Source: Tetranychus cinnabarinus (lineage: Eukaryota > Arthropoda > Arachnida > Trombidiformes > Tetranychidae). From it: a stretch of 64,000 bases of DNA. Each line of letters opens with the position of its first letter. Within the stretch, counting starts at the first letter, position 1. The stretch is taken from the NCBI GenBank assembly GCA_022266195.1, contig WHVY01000001.1:14756001-14820000 (forward strand), read 5' to 3'. Under the pieces are notes generated by a model. It ran no database searches. It was not told the DNA's origin and saw only the letters and a program-made list of their open reading frames with translations. Below are positions 49,601-62,272 of this stretch, one piece after another. The translations under genes and the position numbers were made by a program.

Positions 49601-52600
49601 TGCAAAACAAACCTGAAACCTGAAACATCAAGCCAGACAAGTTAGCTTTGGTCAAATTGGGACTCAACTTGAGACAAAATCCAAGATGAATTACTGAAAC
49701 AACAATTTATAAATTAAGATTTAATTTAAAACAATGATGAGGCAAAATGGTTCAACTCAAGGTAAAAGTTAGGGAATGATAAAGACACTGTTTTTAAATA
49801 TCGCGACTTGAAGAACCCAAAGTTGAAGCTAAATGATTGTTGAATTATGTTAACCAGCTGAAAATGAAAAGCCTTTTCCAACTGACTCTTTGGTATTTTT
49901 ATTCTTGCTGACAGCTGAGAACAATTTTTCATGTTTTCCATGAGACTTCAAGTTTCAGGATCAAATAATTAACTTATCAAATACACTCATCTATTAATAA
50001 TTATAAGTTCAACTCTAATCAAACCTCTCGGCTTTTGATTAATGAATTTAATTCAAAATACATGAGTAAATGTAATGTACACCAAATGGTCAATATTTTT
50101 TACTCTCAGGTCAGATTGATGAGCAAAACTGAGAGACGAAAAAATGTTTTTCTTGTTATCTTTTCATCAGGCTATTTTTGAGAAAAGTTCAGCTACTGAA
50201 CATTTCTCACGATCCATAAAATTGATCACTTGACACGCTTGTTTCAAGTTGTGCGAGCTAATCAAGAATACTAAATGGATTAGTTAAGATTAATGTTTGA
50301 TATGAGAAGAGAAACGAATGCATCTTAATTACTTGTCACAAATTTCAAGCCTTTAGATGGCAATTCTGAGAAAAGAGAAAAAGAATTGGTTCAACTTCAT
50401 GGTTTACTCCCATAGGTTATTATATTTTCTTGATAATCTTTTGAAACTCAATAGATATTTATGGGTTCCCTTCAAGATCCAACCAAAATGTAAAGGAAAT
50501 CAGTTTCATGACAAAATATCGTTACAACAATTGACAATCAATCGTTGAAACCTGTAAATTATTTGCCACAAAAATCACCGAAAGAAAAAAGAAAAGTCAC
50601 AATTTTCGAAAAAAAGACAACATTCAAAAGTCGCAATAAATTACCTGAAAGTTAGCCTCCTGTAACATCATCATAATCATCATTATCATTAATGTAACCA
50701 TCATGATATACAAATTCATAGTAAACATGATAACCGATTGAACAAGAGGTAAAGTTAATGAAGACGAGGAAATAATGTTTAATCATTTATTTGATTATTA
50801 ACAGGAAGATGTTTTATGTAGATAAAGGGAATGAAAAGAGACTAAGAATGGATGATAATGATGATGATGATGAAAAGAAGAGAAAGAATGGAATGAAATA
50901 TGGAGATAAATTTTTCCGTGACATGAAAGATTGTTCAACAAAAGAGGAACAGAAAAAAATGTTCAGAGTAACTCATCCTGATTTCAGGACCATTTCATCG
51001 ATTCAAAGTTATCCTTTTCATCTGCAAACTCCGACTTTCTTTTATCTTCACAATCATCACAATCATCATCATCATCATCATCATCACTTTACTGTCTTTG
51101 CTCACATCCATTTAACAAAGTATTTTTGCTTCTTTGAATCAAAGTAAAAAAAGGAGGGAATTGGTTAACATTGTTATAACTATCAAAGTGTTTGTCAGTG
51201 AATGATGATAATGATGATGAGAAGGATGATTAGAGTGAAAGGATGGAGAGAAAGTAAAGTGAATATGTCCACACAAAAAGTAGGGTAAAAGGGTGTAAAG
51301 AGAGAAAAACATTTCTCGAAAGTTTCCTCAAAAAGCATATTGTTTCTGAACAGAGTTTTTCAGTGAAAGAGAAGCTCAAAAAATAGTAAAGAACGTGATG
51401 AAAAAAAAAGTAAATAAATTAACACCTTTGATTGTTGATAATCAGTTGTTGGTGTTGCAGTCAGAAAGTGTATCAAAATTGCTAGCAATCAGTCAATTGA
51501 TTGTTCAAGATTATGATGATGATGATGGTGGTGATTATGGATCATGATTGCAACTGCAACTCTGATAATCATGGAAAGTTGGTTGAAGAGGAAAAGTTTC
51601 ATATAATGTAATAACTGTGATTCAAGTGATCAAGATGAAAGAGGCAAAAACTGGCCAAAGGTTCATAACAGTAATGACTTGGCCTTTAATCTGACCAGTT
51701 TTTAGAGTTTTTGCCTTCTTTCTTGGCTTGCAACTTATTTCAAATATTTTCATTGATACCAAACAAATCGATACTCAATTGAGGCCCAACTGACCTTTGA
51801 AAGTTTCAAGGAGAAGATGAAAGTGGCACGAAAAGATGAGCAAGATAATTTAATGTCAAAACTTGGGTTTACTTTTTTCTTGCTTTTTTCAGTCAATCTT
51901 ATTGAATGAGACAAAATAGCAATAAATTTTACAACATGCAAGGTAAAGACATGAAATGGGTTCATCATGATCAACGACGAATCTTTCTGCTCTTAATTGA
52001 CTGTTAAAACCAAATTTAAATTAAATTGTAATGCCCAAAGGGAGTTTCAAAGTAATCGATTTATGGTCAATTTTGTGGTTCCTTTAACGATACTTAGTCA
52101 ATTTAGTCAAATATTGATTTGAAACATTTTCACAATTCAGTCAAAAAGGAGACAAAATTTGGATGAAACTTCAAGAATCAATTTCAAACTCTTTGCTCGA
52201 GAGTTGTTAAAAATCTATTCAATATACAAGAGCTTATTGATTATGATTAGCAAAATTGTATCAATTTTAGCGCATTTTATCACGATTGGCTTCATTGATT
52301 CAGTGTCGATTTGAGTATACAAAAGCGAAACGTTTTGTTTAAAATTTTTGATTGATCAACAATTTGAATGTTTGAAAGTTCATGATAATAGAATAAAAAT
52401 CTGGTTCGTTTGGAAAAGCATTGGAAAGGCATTGCGAATGCTGACCCGGACAACCATAAGAGTGGTCAAGATTTATTTTCATTCTAGTTGTTTCAATTTT
52501 CGGTTGACCTGAAAAGATGATGTTTATGGAGGAGTCCAAGTTTTCTGTGACTGGTTTAGACAAGTGTTTAAAAGGTCAAGTAAGAAAGGTCATCCGGACC

Positions 52601-55600
52601 AATTTACCAACTGTTAAAGTCACTCATTATCCTCAACATTTGACTGACAAACTTGCAAGTTGAATGTTTTAAAATCATTGAAACAAAGTAAGCGAGTTGT
52701 TAATTAAATTTTGTTGCATTGGATGAAATTTTCAAGGGAAATGTTAACATGATTGGGAAGAGATTTGAAACAATGAAAAGTTAACAGAGATTAATTAAGA
52801 TTAACTTTTCTGGATTCTTTGGTTTTAATTAATTTCTTACAGAGATATCATCAGAGAGGAAGAGGAAAGATGGAGAAAGATTAAGACTAATAACAAGTAA
52901 GAAACATGCAAATGCATTTTTGTTATAGATTTTTGGTTCACTTCATGATAATGAAGAGGAAAGAGATTGGGAAAAGTGGAAAAGGTTACGATATGAAAAG
53001 ATGATGATGAATAAAAGGCTGAGGATAAAGCAAGATGTAGGAAGATGAAAGAGAGTTTTAAATGAGTTGCAAAGAAGCTGAGATTTGAGTTTGTAAATAA
53101 GATGAAGATGGGAAGCAAAAAAAGTGATATTTTGATGGTTCAAGCGAAACTGATGAAAAATCGATGAATAACTGTAAATGTAAATGATATTACTGCCTTT
53201 TGCTGTGTTTTTTGCCTCTTCACTGAGTGTGTTTATATGTGCAATTGCTGTCTGCAATTTACAGCGTTCAAGTTGAAATGAAATGTTGAAAATGTTCTTG
53301 AAAAGATGTTGGGCTTGGGAAGTTGAAGATTCAAAGATCAATGCAAAAATGTAAAAATGAGGCAAAAAAACAAATGAAAAAATAATAAACAAAATTGAAA
53401 GCAAATGAAAGAAGAAGAAGCAAAAATATATTTTTCTCCTCGAGTCAATAGATAAATATTGAGTAAAGTGATAATTTAATTTTGAGTGAAAGTTAAACTC
53501 TGTGGTAGGTTTAAATTGAAATGCAGTCAGATTTGATATCTCAATGGATAACATGCAAGATTAGGTGGGATTCAGTTTTTAGCCTATCAAGATCAAGATG
53601 AAACCTTCATCTGTCAAATGTTCAAAATACAGGTTGTTGATTGAAGTCCATTTCATTTTTCAGTCAAATTGTTTATTGAGTTCAAATTGCTTTACGCCAA
53701 CAAAGTCATCAACAGACAATGCAAGGTAAATTGTGATACTTTAACAGTTGATGCACTTCTTTTGGTCAATTAGTTATTGAACAATCAATTTGACTGGAAA
53801 AAGATAAACCTGAAAACACAAATTCAGGATGAAATGGTAGACAGTGAAGATCTGAATGTTTGGTCAAACCAAAAAAACAAATTCATGAACTTCTTTGGCA
53901 ATTTTTGTCAGCTTTGCAGGTTCAATGAGTACTTTCAGACTTTGAATTTTTTAACGCTCTGATGGATCGAAGGACTGATTAAGGTTTAGATTTGCGATTT
54001 CAATTGGAATGTAATGGAATCGACATTTTCTGTCTTTTTGTTGCAACTGTTTTTAGGGTCGAGAGGAGTAATTGGGTGAAATTGAGATAATGTCCAATAA
54101 CTGTTGAAGTCACTTGAAATTGTTTAGTTTTTTTTCCGATTACAAAGTTATTCAAATTGAATACAAAGTACATTTCATGGAAGAGTTAATTAAACTCTTT
54201 TTTTTCATTCTAATTAATATCTGATTTCATTGAGAAATATAAGTAAATCAATAAGGGCAATTAGTTGTTGACTATTTTGCTGTTGAGTTAATGAAAACTT
54301 GAAAAACAACATCTCAAGATTATCTTTCAAGGATAAGAGAGATTTAAAAAAAAGTTGACTTTTTCTTGTCATTTCAATGGATACAGTTTCAATTGCGGCC
54401 AAAAAGGATAACTTTAAATTGCCGATTTGAGTTCAACTTTCAGTCAATCACCAACTCATGGATCAATTAAGTTGATTGTCAAAGGTGATGAAGATTCAGA
54501 GGAATCGGCATTGTTTTTGCTTTTTGCTTTCCTCTTGACTTTCGATGGTTTCTCATGTGTGTGTGTGTCTGACTCTTTTGCCGCACCGATAAGTGATGAG
54601 GCCTCAATAAAGATTGGCAAGAGGATGATCAAGATGATGATAAGGATGATGCAAAAGCCAAAATGTCTCCATGACAAATCAATTAGAGAAGGTAAAATGT
54701 TGTGATAAAGTGATGAGAATCTTTCAATATTTACATTTTCCATGCAACTTTTTCCTGGCTACTTTCTCAGAAATTAACTTGATTACAATAAATAATAGTT
54801 TCAGGTTAACTGAGTTAATCAATGAACCATGAAATCGTTTTTTAACCAACAAAAATAATATTCAACTTGTATAATGATGAGAGAACGAGAAATTTACATT
54901 TACAAGAACAGCAAAATCAATTGTTTCTCATTCTAATGATTGTTATTAGTTTTGGATTAATTTAAGGTTAAAGTGATTAACTTAATAACTAGACAAAATC
55001 AGGAGCATCTGAAATCACAATCGCAATCGGCAAATGGTAATCGATCAAGCATGAGATTTAAAGCAACTTCAACAGCCAACGGTGAGATTATCATCATTAT
55101 TATTAGGTTTTAATTAATAGACATAATTTGAATGTCTATTGATTGAATCTGTGAGAACCAAGAAAAGCTAATTTACAGAGTAACGACAATGGAAACAAAT
55201 TAATCTGGTTAATTAAGTTTAGACTATTGATTGAATGGGAATCAATGAGGAAGGAAAAACCTTTTTTTTTCAATTTACAATAATAATAATTCATAATGTT
55301 GAAATGGGTTTGAAATGTTATTGCAATTGATTTGGTATAAATAAAGTTGAGGTAATAGAAGTCAATTTGTGTGTGTTTCTGTTTCTTGGTAATTTTTGTT
55401 GATCAAGGAAGTTGAACAAATGATGAGGATGAATGTTGATCATCTTGAAATGATGAAGGAAATGCAATTATCGGCAAGAAAATGCCTTTTCAGCCAAAAA
55501 AAGGGTATTTAAAAGATGATGATTATTCCTTGTTCATGTTACTTTACTTGGATGCTTGAGATCATTTTCAAAGTCTTCATCATCATCTTCATTCTCATCT

Positions 55601-58600
55601 TTTTGAGTCTCTCCGCTTTTTCCTGTTTTCATCGTCTAATTTTATCTCAAACTTTGGTCTAAGAAAAGGTTCAATTGTAATTGTTGTACACAAATTGACT
55701 TTTTTTAGTAATTCATATTTACGGGCAAAAAAGCAACATTAAACAAAGCTAATGATAATCATCTGTGATCATCAGTAGATGAGTCTGATGAAGTCCTTTA
55801 ATGATGTTCAAATTTGAGTTAACCATTCAAATGAGTTAAGCTAATTCATATTGTATTTCAATTGTAAACTTGTCATCACTTCAATTTTTAACAATTTACA
55901 TGTTTCAACATTTTGTCAACAACTCGTCAACAATTTGTATAATTGTTGCTGACTTTGGTTCAATTTTGGCTGAAAACAAGATGTAAAAGTAACAAAATTG
56001 ACGAGAAAATTGTTCAACATTTTATCATGTTAATTTGCGCTGACAAATGGCCAGACCAAATCAATGTTAATACACTTGACAGAGCAATTTAATTTAATCA
56101 TTGGACTAAATTTTGTGCCTTTGTTGAGCAAAAAGGGCAACATGAACAGTTTTGTAAATTAACTTATGAAAGTCAATTTATCTAGGATTTTGTTATAACT
56201 GTTTTAACTTGAATTAATTTGGGTTGAAGAGAGAAGAAGATGAACAAGATTTGATTTTTGTAGTTTAACTAATCATGTTAATCCAGGCTAGTAATTTTCA
56301 AGGAAACATAAATGAGTTTGATACTAAATAGTTGTCATCATCTTATAGTAATTTAAGGCAATTTACAGAAGATTAGAGATTGATAATCCGTTGATGAATT
56401 TAGCATGGGAAATGGGAAAATCATTTTAATAACTGTTAGTCTGGATCATTAAGAAGGATGAAAAGTGTAACATTATTCTTGGAATAATGTAGATAATAAA
56501 TAAAGCGATTGTGGTGATCATCATCATCATACTTAATGATAATTTTGTTAATGATGTTGATAATCGGAATCATTTGAAAAGTTGCTTTTTCTGCTTTTCT
56601 TCCAATTCTTACCTTAACTAAAGCTCTATGAAGATTGGACGGTGAAGGTGGACTTATAATGGCTGGAAGTTTCCGGTTGGAAAGTTTAACCCGTAAACCG
56701 GAGATTAGGTTGTTATCATCACCAGTGTTGCTGGTTGAATTGTTATCTTGAAATGTTGAAGGTGATTCTTTTCCTGTTGGACCGTTGAGATTGAGTCGTT
56801 TGGTTTGACGGACTGTTGATGCAAAGGATTGAGATGAGTTTGACTGAGAGATTGACATCATCTCTTTACGTGTAGGTAAAGGTGGTAATGGCGGTGGGTT
56901 GGTTCGTGGTCCTTGCCATTTGGCGAGAAAAGAAGAGGACGGATTCCAACAGATAATGTCACTTTTGGCCTTTGAATAGCTGGTTGGACCGACAGTTGAT
57001 CCAATGGCAGTGGAAGCTGAAGAAGCAGATGAACTCAATTTACCCGCTGATTGTAGACGTGAAATTAAATTGTTGATTTCATTGGTACCATTGGTTCGCC
57101 CGGCAATGGGAACACCAACACATGAGGCTGAACCTGTGTTTCGATGGTGATCTCTTGGAAGACCATTTGAATGGTATCCATTATCAAATGAAAGTCTTGG
57201 TCTGTTTGAAAAGATTGACGCGGTAACACCAACCTCGGGGTGATCCGTTTTAAATGATGAGGCTGATGAGGATATTATACTGTGAACATTTTTTGCATCT
57301 AAATCATTTTTAATCAACTTGTCTTTCAATTGTTGCTGTTGCTGCTCTTGTCGACGACGATTTTTTTCAAAAAACTTTTTGGCAATTGCATTCAACTTTG
57401 GATTGATGAATACTTCATGGTTTGATTGGTGGTAATCTAGATGATATGGTGTTGGTGTTGCATTGTTGATTAAAGGGGATTCAATTAAACTGGGTAAATT
57501 GTTTCTCAGGTCAGATGAGATGTTGTTAATTACTTTATAAGGAATTGCTTCTCTACTTGTATTGTCATGAATCTTGATCTCTTCATAAACCAAACCATGG
57601 GCAAGCTCTTTGCTGTTACTTGAAGTGTTATTTGATATTTCACATTCATCAATGTTTAATTTATTACTGGACGAGGTTTCTCGAACTGATTGTAATAAAG
57701 CTTGAGCTAAATGATGATGATCACTATTAGCTGAATGTGAACTACTATTACGAATAACATCAACTTTGGGCATTAAAGGGATTTCCGGAACCGAACCAGT
57801 TAGACAGCAAAACCAATTACGACGGTTACGACTGTGATACTGATGGTGATGATTATGATGGTGGTTACGGTTACCCTTTAACCAAAAAGTTAACAAAGTA
57901 CGCACATCTCGGCGTCTGGCAACATACAAGATTATCATGTAAAAGGCAAGCAGGAAAGATGATAGACTGTAGACTAATCCGTAAAAGAGTTGATCCAGTT
58001 GAAAGGCATTTAAATTTCCTGATAAAAGATAAGATGCTGTTTCAGGTGGGGACGAGGATGAAGATAGCTGTAATGTTGTTGTGAGTGATGAAGATGATGA
58101 AGATGCGACTAATGGAATTAACTGGGATGTTGAATTACTGAAAATCAAAGAAATTGATTCACTTGAGTTGGATGTAGATAATGTCGTAGATGTTGCTGGT
58201 GTTGAAGGTGTCACAATGGATCCATTGATGGAGGCTGTTGATGCAGCGGCTGTGGATAATGGTGGTAAAAATAATGAAGATGTAGATGTAGATAATTGAT
58301 TTACAAATGAAAATGGCCTCCATGCAACAAGAAAAATCATTGATACAATGAGATTGGTAAAGAGTATGAAAAGTCCAATTTGTGCAAACAACTGTCGCCT
58401 GTAAGTCCATTCAAGATCAACCTTAATAGAGGCATCTTTACTCAATCCATTGAGACCATTTTTAAGAGATATTGTTGAGTCATGAAGAGTTGCTCCGGGT
58501 GAGACAATGTTGGTTCCTAGACAGCTTAAAATACAAGCAACAATGAGATAGACAATTAGATTAAGGCAAAATAAAAGTGCAATTGGACCATAGAGTACAG

Positions 58601-59373
58601 CATAACCTCCGGGTGTCATTGGAACATAACATGACGAGAAAAGAAGAGGCGCTGATGACGCTGAACTTGATGTTAGAGAGGATAACAAGGAAGAATAGGT
58701 TGACCCAAAGTTGATTGTTAAACAAGAGATGCAAATTATACTGGATAATCCATAACCAAAAAGATAATAGCCTAAAATAGTTGAATGTGAGGTTCGCTTT
58801 TTAAACGTTGATACAGAATGATGGTGAATTGAGCGGGTCCGAAGAGGGAGATCAGGTAATCTAAGGTCATCATCTTCATTATCATCTGTCGATGATTTGG
58901 TATTATTGTTGTTGGATGAGGAAGAAGAGGAAGAGTTGACTGATGAGGAAAACTCGTGGGCACTATGAGACAAACTGCGATACATTGAAATAGCACTTAA
59001 AAATATCCAAAGAAGACAGGAAAGTGTTGAAAAGTGAACTAATGCCGATATTATTCGACAATGAACAAGTTGCTGTTGATGAGTGTTGGACGACGGCGTG
59101 GATGAAGATGATGTAAAGGGAAAAGTAAGTGATATTGTAAACAATGTTATGGTACAAGTAATGAGGAAAAGAATGTTGATTAGCGAGTGTTTCGTTTTCC
59201 TTGGCATTCGAATAAAGGAGAATCCAATTGAATAAATCAAAATGACCAAAAGAAGACATGGAAGAGATATTAAAGCACCAAACAGGTGAGACCATTGTGA
59301 TATCATTGGCGACATCATCATAAAATTTGTTAACAAATCAATAGGAAAATGGTCACAAAAAAAGGACAGATCA
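46603..59373 (-). CDS. ADGRA: Adhesion GPCR, ADGRA (GPR124/125) type, 7TM and cytoplasmic part
   Basis: Two exons fit: 56613-59373 and 46603-47385 (minus; GTTAAG|GTAAGA to TTTACAG|TCTTCT, phase 0), about 1,180 aa. The 5' end is open. The first visible residues (...CDHF...LLTNFMMM) resemble the end of a GPS autoproteolysis motif, so ectodomain exons should precede it but are not found. Counting from the Leu codon at 59336, TM1 is ~17-41, TM2 49-72, TM3 93-118, TM4 188-210, TM5 245-270, TM6 317-338 and TM7 448-472. Family landmarks are the CR..SALVHFSTLSCLLW segment in TM3 and YVARRRDVR right after TM7, as in vertebrate ADGRA2/3; the Drosophila relative is remoulade. ADGRA proteins act in Wnt7 co-reception and cell polarity. 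There is a ~65-residue Ser/Asn/His insert after TM3 and a ~105-residue Ser/Thr-rich third extracellular loop. The last exon, His- and Cys-rich, is joined only by frame and splice sites, so it is the weaker part. Confidence 0.78.
47386..56612 (-). other. 9.2-kb intron of the adhesion GPCR gene
   Basis: No supported gene on either strand. AT-rich with CAT/GAT simple repeats. Small frames at 48725-48988, 52943-53554 and 54427-54743 have no recognisable protein features and overlap frames on the other strand. Short additional exons of the GPCR gene cannot be excluded. Confidence 0.6.
51051..51087. repeat. (ATC)n trinucleotide repeat
   Basis: Interrupted then perfect ATC/CAT run, including about eight tandem units from 51062. 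It explains a histidine run in an otherwise meaningless open frame. Confidence 0.85.
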
Positions 59374-60726
59374 CTTTGAAGTCAGCAGAAAAAAATTGTA
59401 AACCCAAAAGATTAGTCAGACGAACAAATGTTGACTAATTGGTTGACAGAAAGGAGCGTTAAAAATGGCAACATTATTGGTACAATCAAGATCATCAATA
59501 ATATTTAGATGACACACAATTTTTGATTAATTATTGATCATTGTTGACTATAGTAGTTAGAAAGTTAACACTGGTTAATTGTAAAAATCAGAGAAAAAGC
59601 AAGTTGTTGTTTGTAAAAAGATTTAGTTAAACATGGTGAAAGCAAATAAAAGAAAGTAAAAGATTGTTGACTTTTAACGGAAACAATTTGATTAGAAATA
59701 CATAGAAAATGAACTTTTTGTTTCACAAATGACCATGTCGATCATGATGATGATGATGGTGCAGACGATGATGATAATGATTAAAATAATAAAACATTGA
59801 AGTAAACTTAGACATAGTCAGGATAAAACTGAAACAGTCTAACAGAGTCCCGCTTTCAGGTTTAATTTTTCAGATAAGATGACAAAAATAAAGAAGCGCA
59901 TGTCTCATCATCCTCTCTCTCTCTTTCTTTTCCTTCTTTCCTTCAGTTTCTTTTTTAGTCTCTCTTTTCATCTTTTTAGTCATCATTATCTTCCTTATCT
60001 TCTTGACTTACCATGACAACAACATTACTGATTGTTTTCATTTCATTTTATAATGTAAAATGCATAAAGGTTAACTTTACCTTACCCTTAACCCAACCAT
60101 TTTGACCATTTATCTAACTCTCTTTATCCACATTAAACCTGATTATCTTGATTTAATCAGCTTCCAGTAACTGTTACTGTCCAATGTAACCTTCAAAAGA
60201 TGATCATTAACGGTTGGACATGAAATGACCTCAAGATGATTGAAGACAATAAAAGCCATTGAAGCTAAAAGAGACATTAAACTCTGAAAGACAAAAGGAC
60301 TTGGCTTTTGTGACTCAACCAATAAATCTTGACATTTACATCTTTACCAATTTGAATAAACCTTTAAACTCTTCAGACAATTTATTGATAAACGATTAAT
60401 ATTCAACTCAATCCAAAGTGTCAAACAATTGAATGACCAGGCGAGTGTAAAGATTAATCATTTGCTCATTTTTTCTCATTTCTATTCTGTAATTGAGTTT
60501 CCATTAAAGGTACACACAATAAATGATTACATCTTGATCAGTCCCAAGTCTACTAAAACTCGTGTAAATGAATGTAAAACATATAGTGTGTAAAAATTGG
60601 CGAAAAATGAAACCTTTTCTTTGATGAAAGAATAAGTGAAACTTTTATATCATGCATCTACATCATATTTACTTGATTCAAATTCAATGATTGCTTTGAA
60701 CCAATTATTATACATGTAATAACCTA
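59374..60726. other. DNA between the GPCR exon and the mobile element
   Basis: 1.35 kb of AT-rich sequence with GAT and pyrimidine runs (near 59745 and 59910). If the GPCR has ectodomain exons further right, this is intron. I found no exon-like GPS or hormone-receptor sequence in it. The left border of the mobile element is probably within or near its right end, but I could not define it. Confidence 0.45.
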
Positions 60727-60838
60727 GACGTATCCGCGATTTTTAGATCTCAGGGATGAATTGAAATGGGAAAATAAACCTTTATTATTAAGCGATTGAA
60801 ATAAATAAATAAATTAATCTGAAAATTCTAGGCAATCA

Positions 60839-62078
60839 TCATTCTTTGACCTTGTTAGCTTTCCTCGTTTCTTCTTGGCATATTAAGCCCATCAATGACC
60901 TGAGCGCCTTTCTTTTAGCATCTAGCTGATGACTGGGAACAATCAGGCACGAACCAGGGTTGTTTTTATTGTGATAATTATTCCATGCATTGATTGAATA
61001 ATCAATATAAGAATTCAATTTTTCAGAATTTATCTTTAAATTGCATTTACTGCCCAATCCAGTCAGATTATGCCCTGCCTTTTCTTCACGTTGCCATCCA
61101 CTGGCAATTAGTTCTCGAAAAAATCTCTCCAATGATGATTTAGCGAGGCCATAAGCAACGGCAGACTTTGATATACTGTACTTTCCTCCGATGAGAATAT
61201 GCTATAAAAATATGAACAATCAATTATTCCAAGTCAGTAAACCTGTCGCAATGCTAGTTGAAAACAAACCATTTCAGATGTATCCGCTACTTTCGAAGCC
61301 GTTATGGAATTGAGTGTTTCTTGTATATCTGCAATCATCTTGTAAATTTTTGAGAAATTCGCAGCACAAGCTTTTGTCAAATTTTCGCCTTCAACTATTC
61401 CTGGTTCCTCTTTCTCATCCATGGAGTGTTCACTCTTTGGCATTGTTATTTGTGATATATTCAGAATAGGCATTTCAGTATGTTCTCCTTTAGGGGTGGA
61501 TACGTCAGGTAAATTACCGTTGATTGTAGGGGCATCGAATTCTTCCATCTCATAAGAGTAATTATCTTTTCTTTCTGGTGGCTGAGTCCGTGAATCGCTA
61601 TCCCGAGCAGCTCTTTTTGATGGTTGGGCCGATACAATATACTGACTGTCTTTAGGTCTTGAACTAATATTTAAATGACAATTCGACGTTGACGCTGTTT
61701 GATCAATCTGAGAGGCTTTTCTTTTTCTTAAATTGTCATTAGACGTATCCGTTGTTCCTGTAATAATAGATAGATGAATCAATAAAAACCTAAAATAAGA
61801 AGTATCCACTTACCTTTTCGTAGATTTTCCTTGTATTGAATGCAGTATTCTCGAAGTTTCAATGATTCCTCAGAAATCATAATTAAATTGGCTGATTCTA
61901 ATACACCATTACGATCAGCTTCCACTGGATTGAAAAATTTATCGAACTCTTCTTCATTTTTACACTTAATCCAGTGAGGCAGCATTTTTTTGAAGTCAAT
62001 CATTCGATAAACGGGACAAACACTGAATACACCATCCGATATGAATCTAATTAAAGCATAGTGCTTACATGAGGTCAT
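60839..62078 (-). CDS. Transposon companion protein, putative DNA-binding
   Basis: Three exons on the minus strand: 61814-62078, 61243-61757 and 60839-61201, in phase and giving 380 aa. The N-terminal exon (MTSCKHYALIRFISDGVFSV...HWIKC) is a small beta-rich domain. It resembles the opening domain of proteins often found beside this transposase class, but I recall that resemblance only loosely. The middle is disordered and polar with a basic KRKASQ-type patch, followed by a helical stretch (NFSKIYKMIADIQETLNS). The last exon is a compact helical domain (SISKSAVAYGLAKSSLERFF, then NLTGLGSKCNLKINSEK) that could bind DNA in the manner of BEN-like domains; this is a guess. An alternative donor at GAAATG|GTTTGT in exon 2 would change frame. 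Its divergent placement next to the transposase suggests an accessory role like that of TnpA in En/Spm elements. Confidence 0.65.
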
Positions 62079-62272
62079 AATTCACAGATATTTGCAATTA
62101 ATTAGGTCACAATTAATAATTCACGAAAGGATAACAAACGCACATGTGAGAGAGTCATACCTTGCAATATACAATACAACAGCTGTGAACCACGTGGTAT
62201 TAATCTTAGTGATAAGGTAAAAATTTATAATTCTATTCAAGTTATTATTTTCATCATCTTTCATTACCAATC
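62079..62272. promoter_or_regulatory. Bidirectional promoter interval of the transposon
   Basis: 194 bp between the ATG of the companion gene (62078, minus) and the ATG of the transposase (62273, plus). It must contain both promoters, or at least the translation-proximal parts. AT-rich; it carries no perfect GGATACGTC copy itself. Confidence 0.55.

Noticed and set aside
52943..53554. 203-aa minus-strand frame, hydrophobic
   Set aside because: Phe/Leu/Ser-rich low-complexity translation of purine-rich + strand DNA within the GPCR intron; no domain, and it overlaps other random frames.
56436..56612. Extension of the GPCR exon past VKV to a stop (Ile/Asp/His-rich tail)
   Set aside because: GTTAAG|GTAAGA is a strong donor and the downstream peptide is low-complexity; I treat it as intron read-through, though an alternative short isoform is possible.
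60580..60600. CATATAGTGTGTAA as a candidate terminal repeat of the transposon (CACTA-like on the reverse strand)
   Set aside because: Orientation is wrong for a left end (CACTA should read inwards) and the right end is not in the window for comparison.
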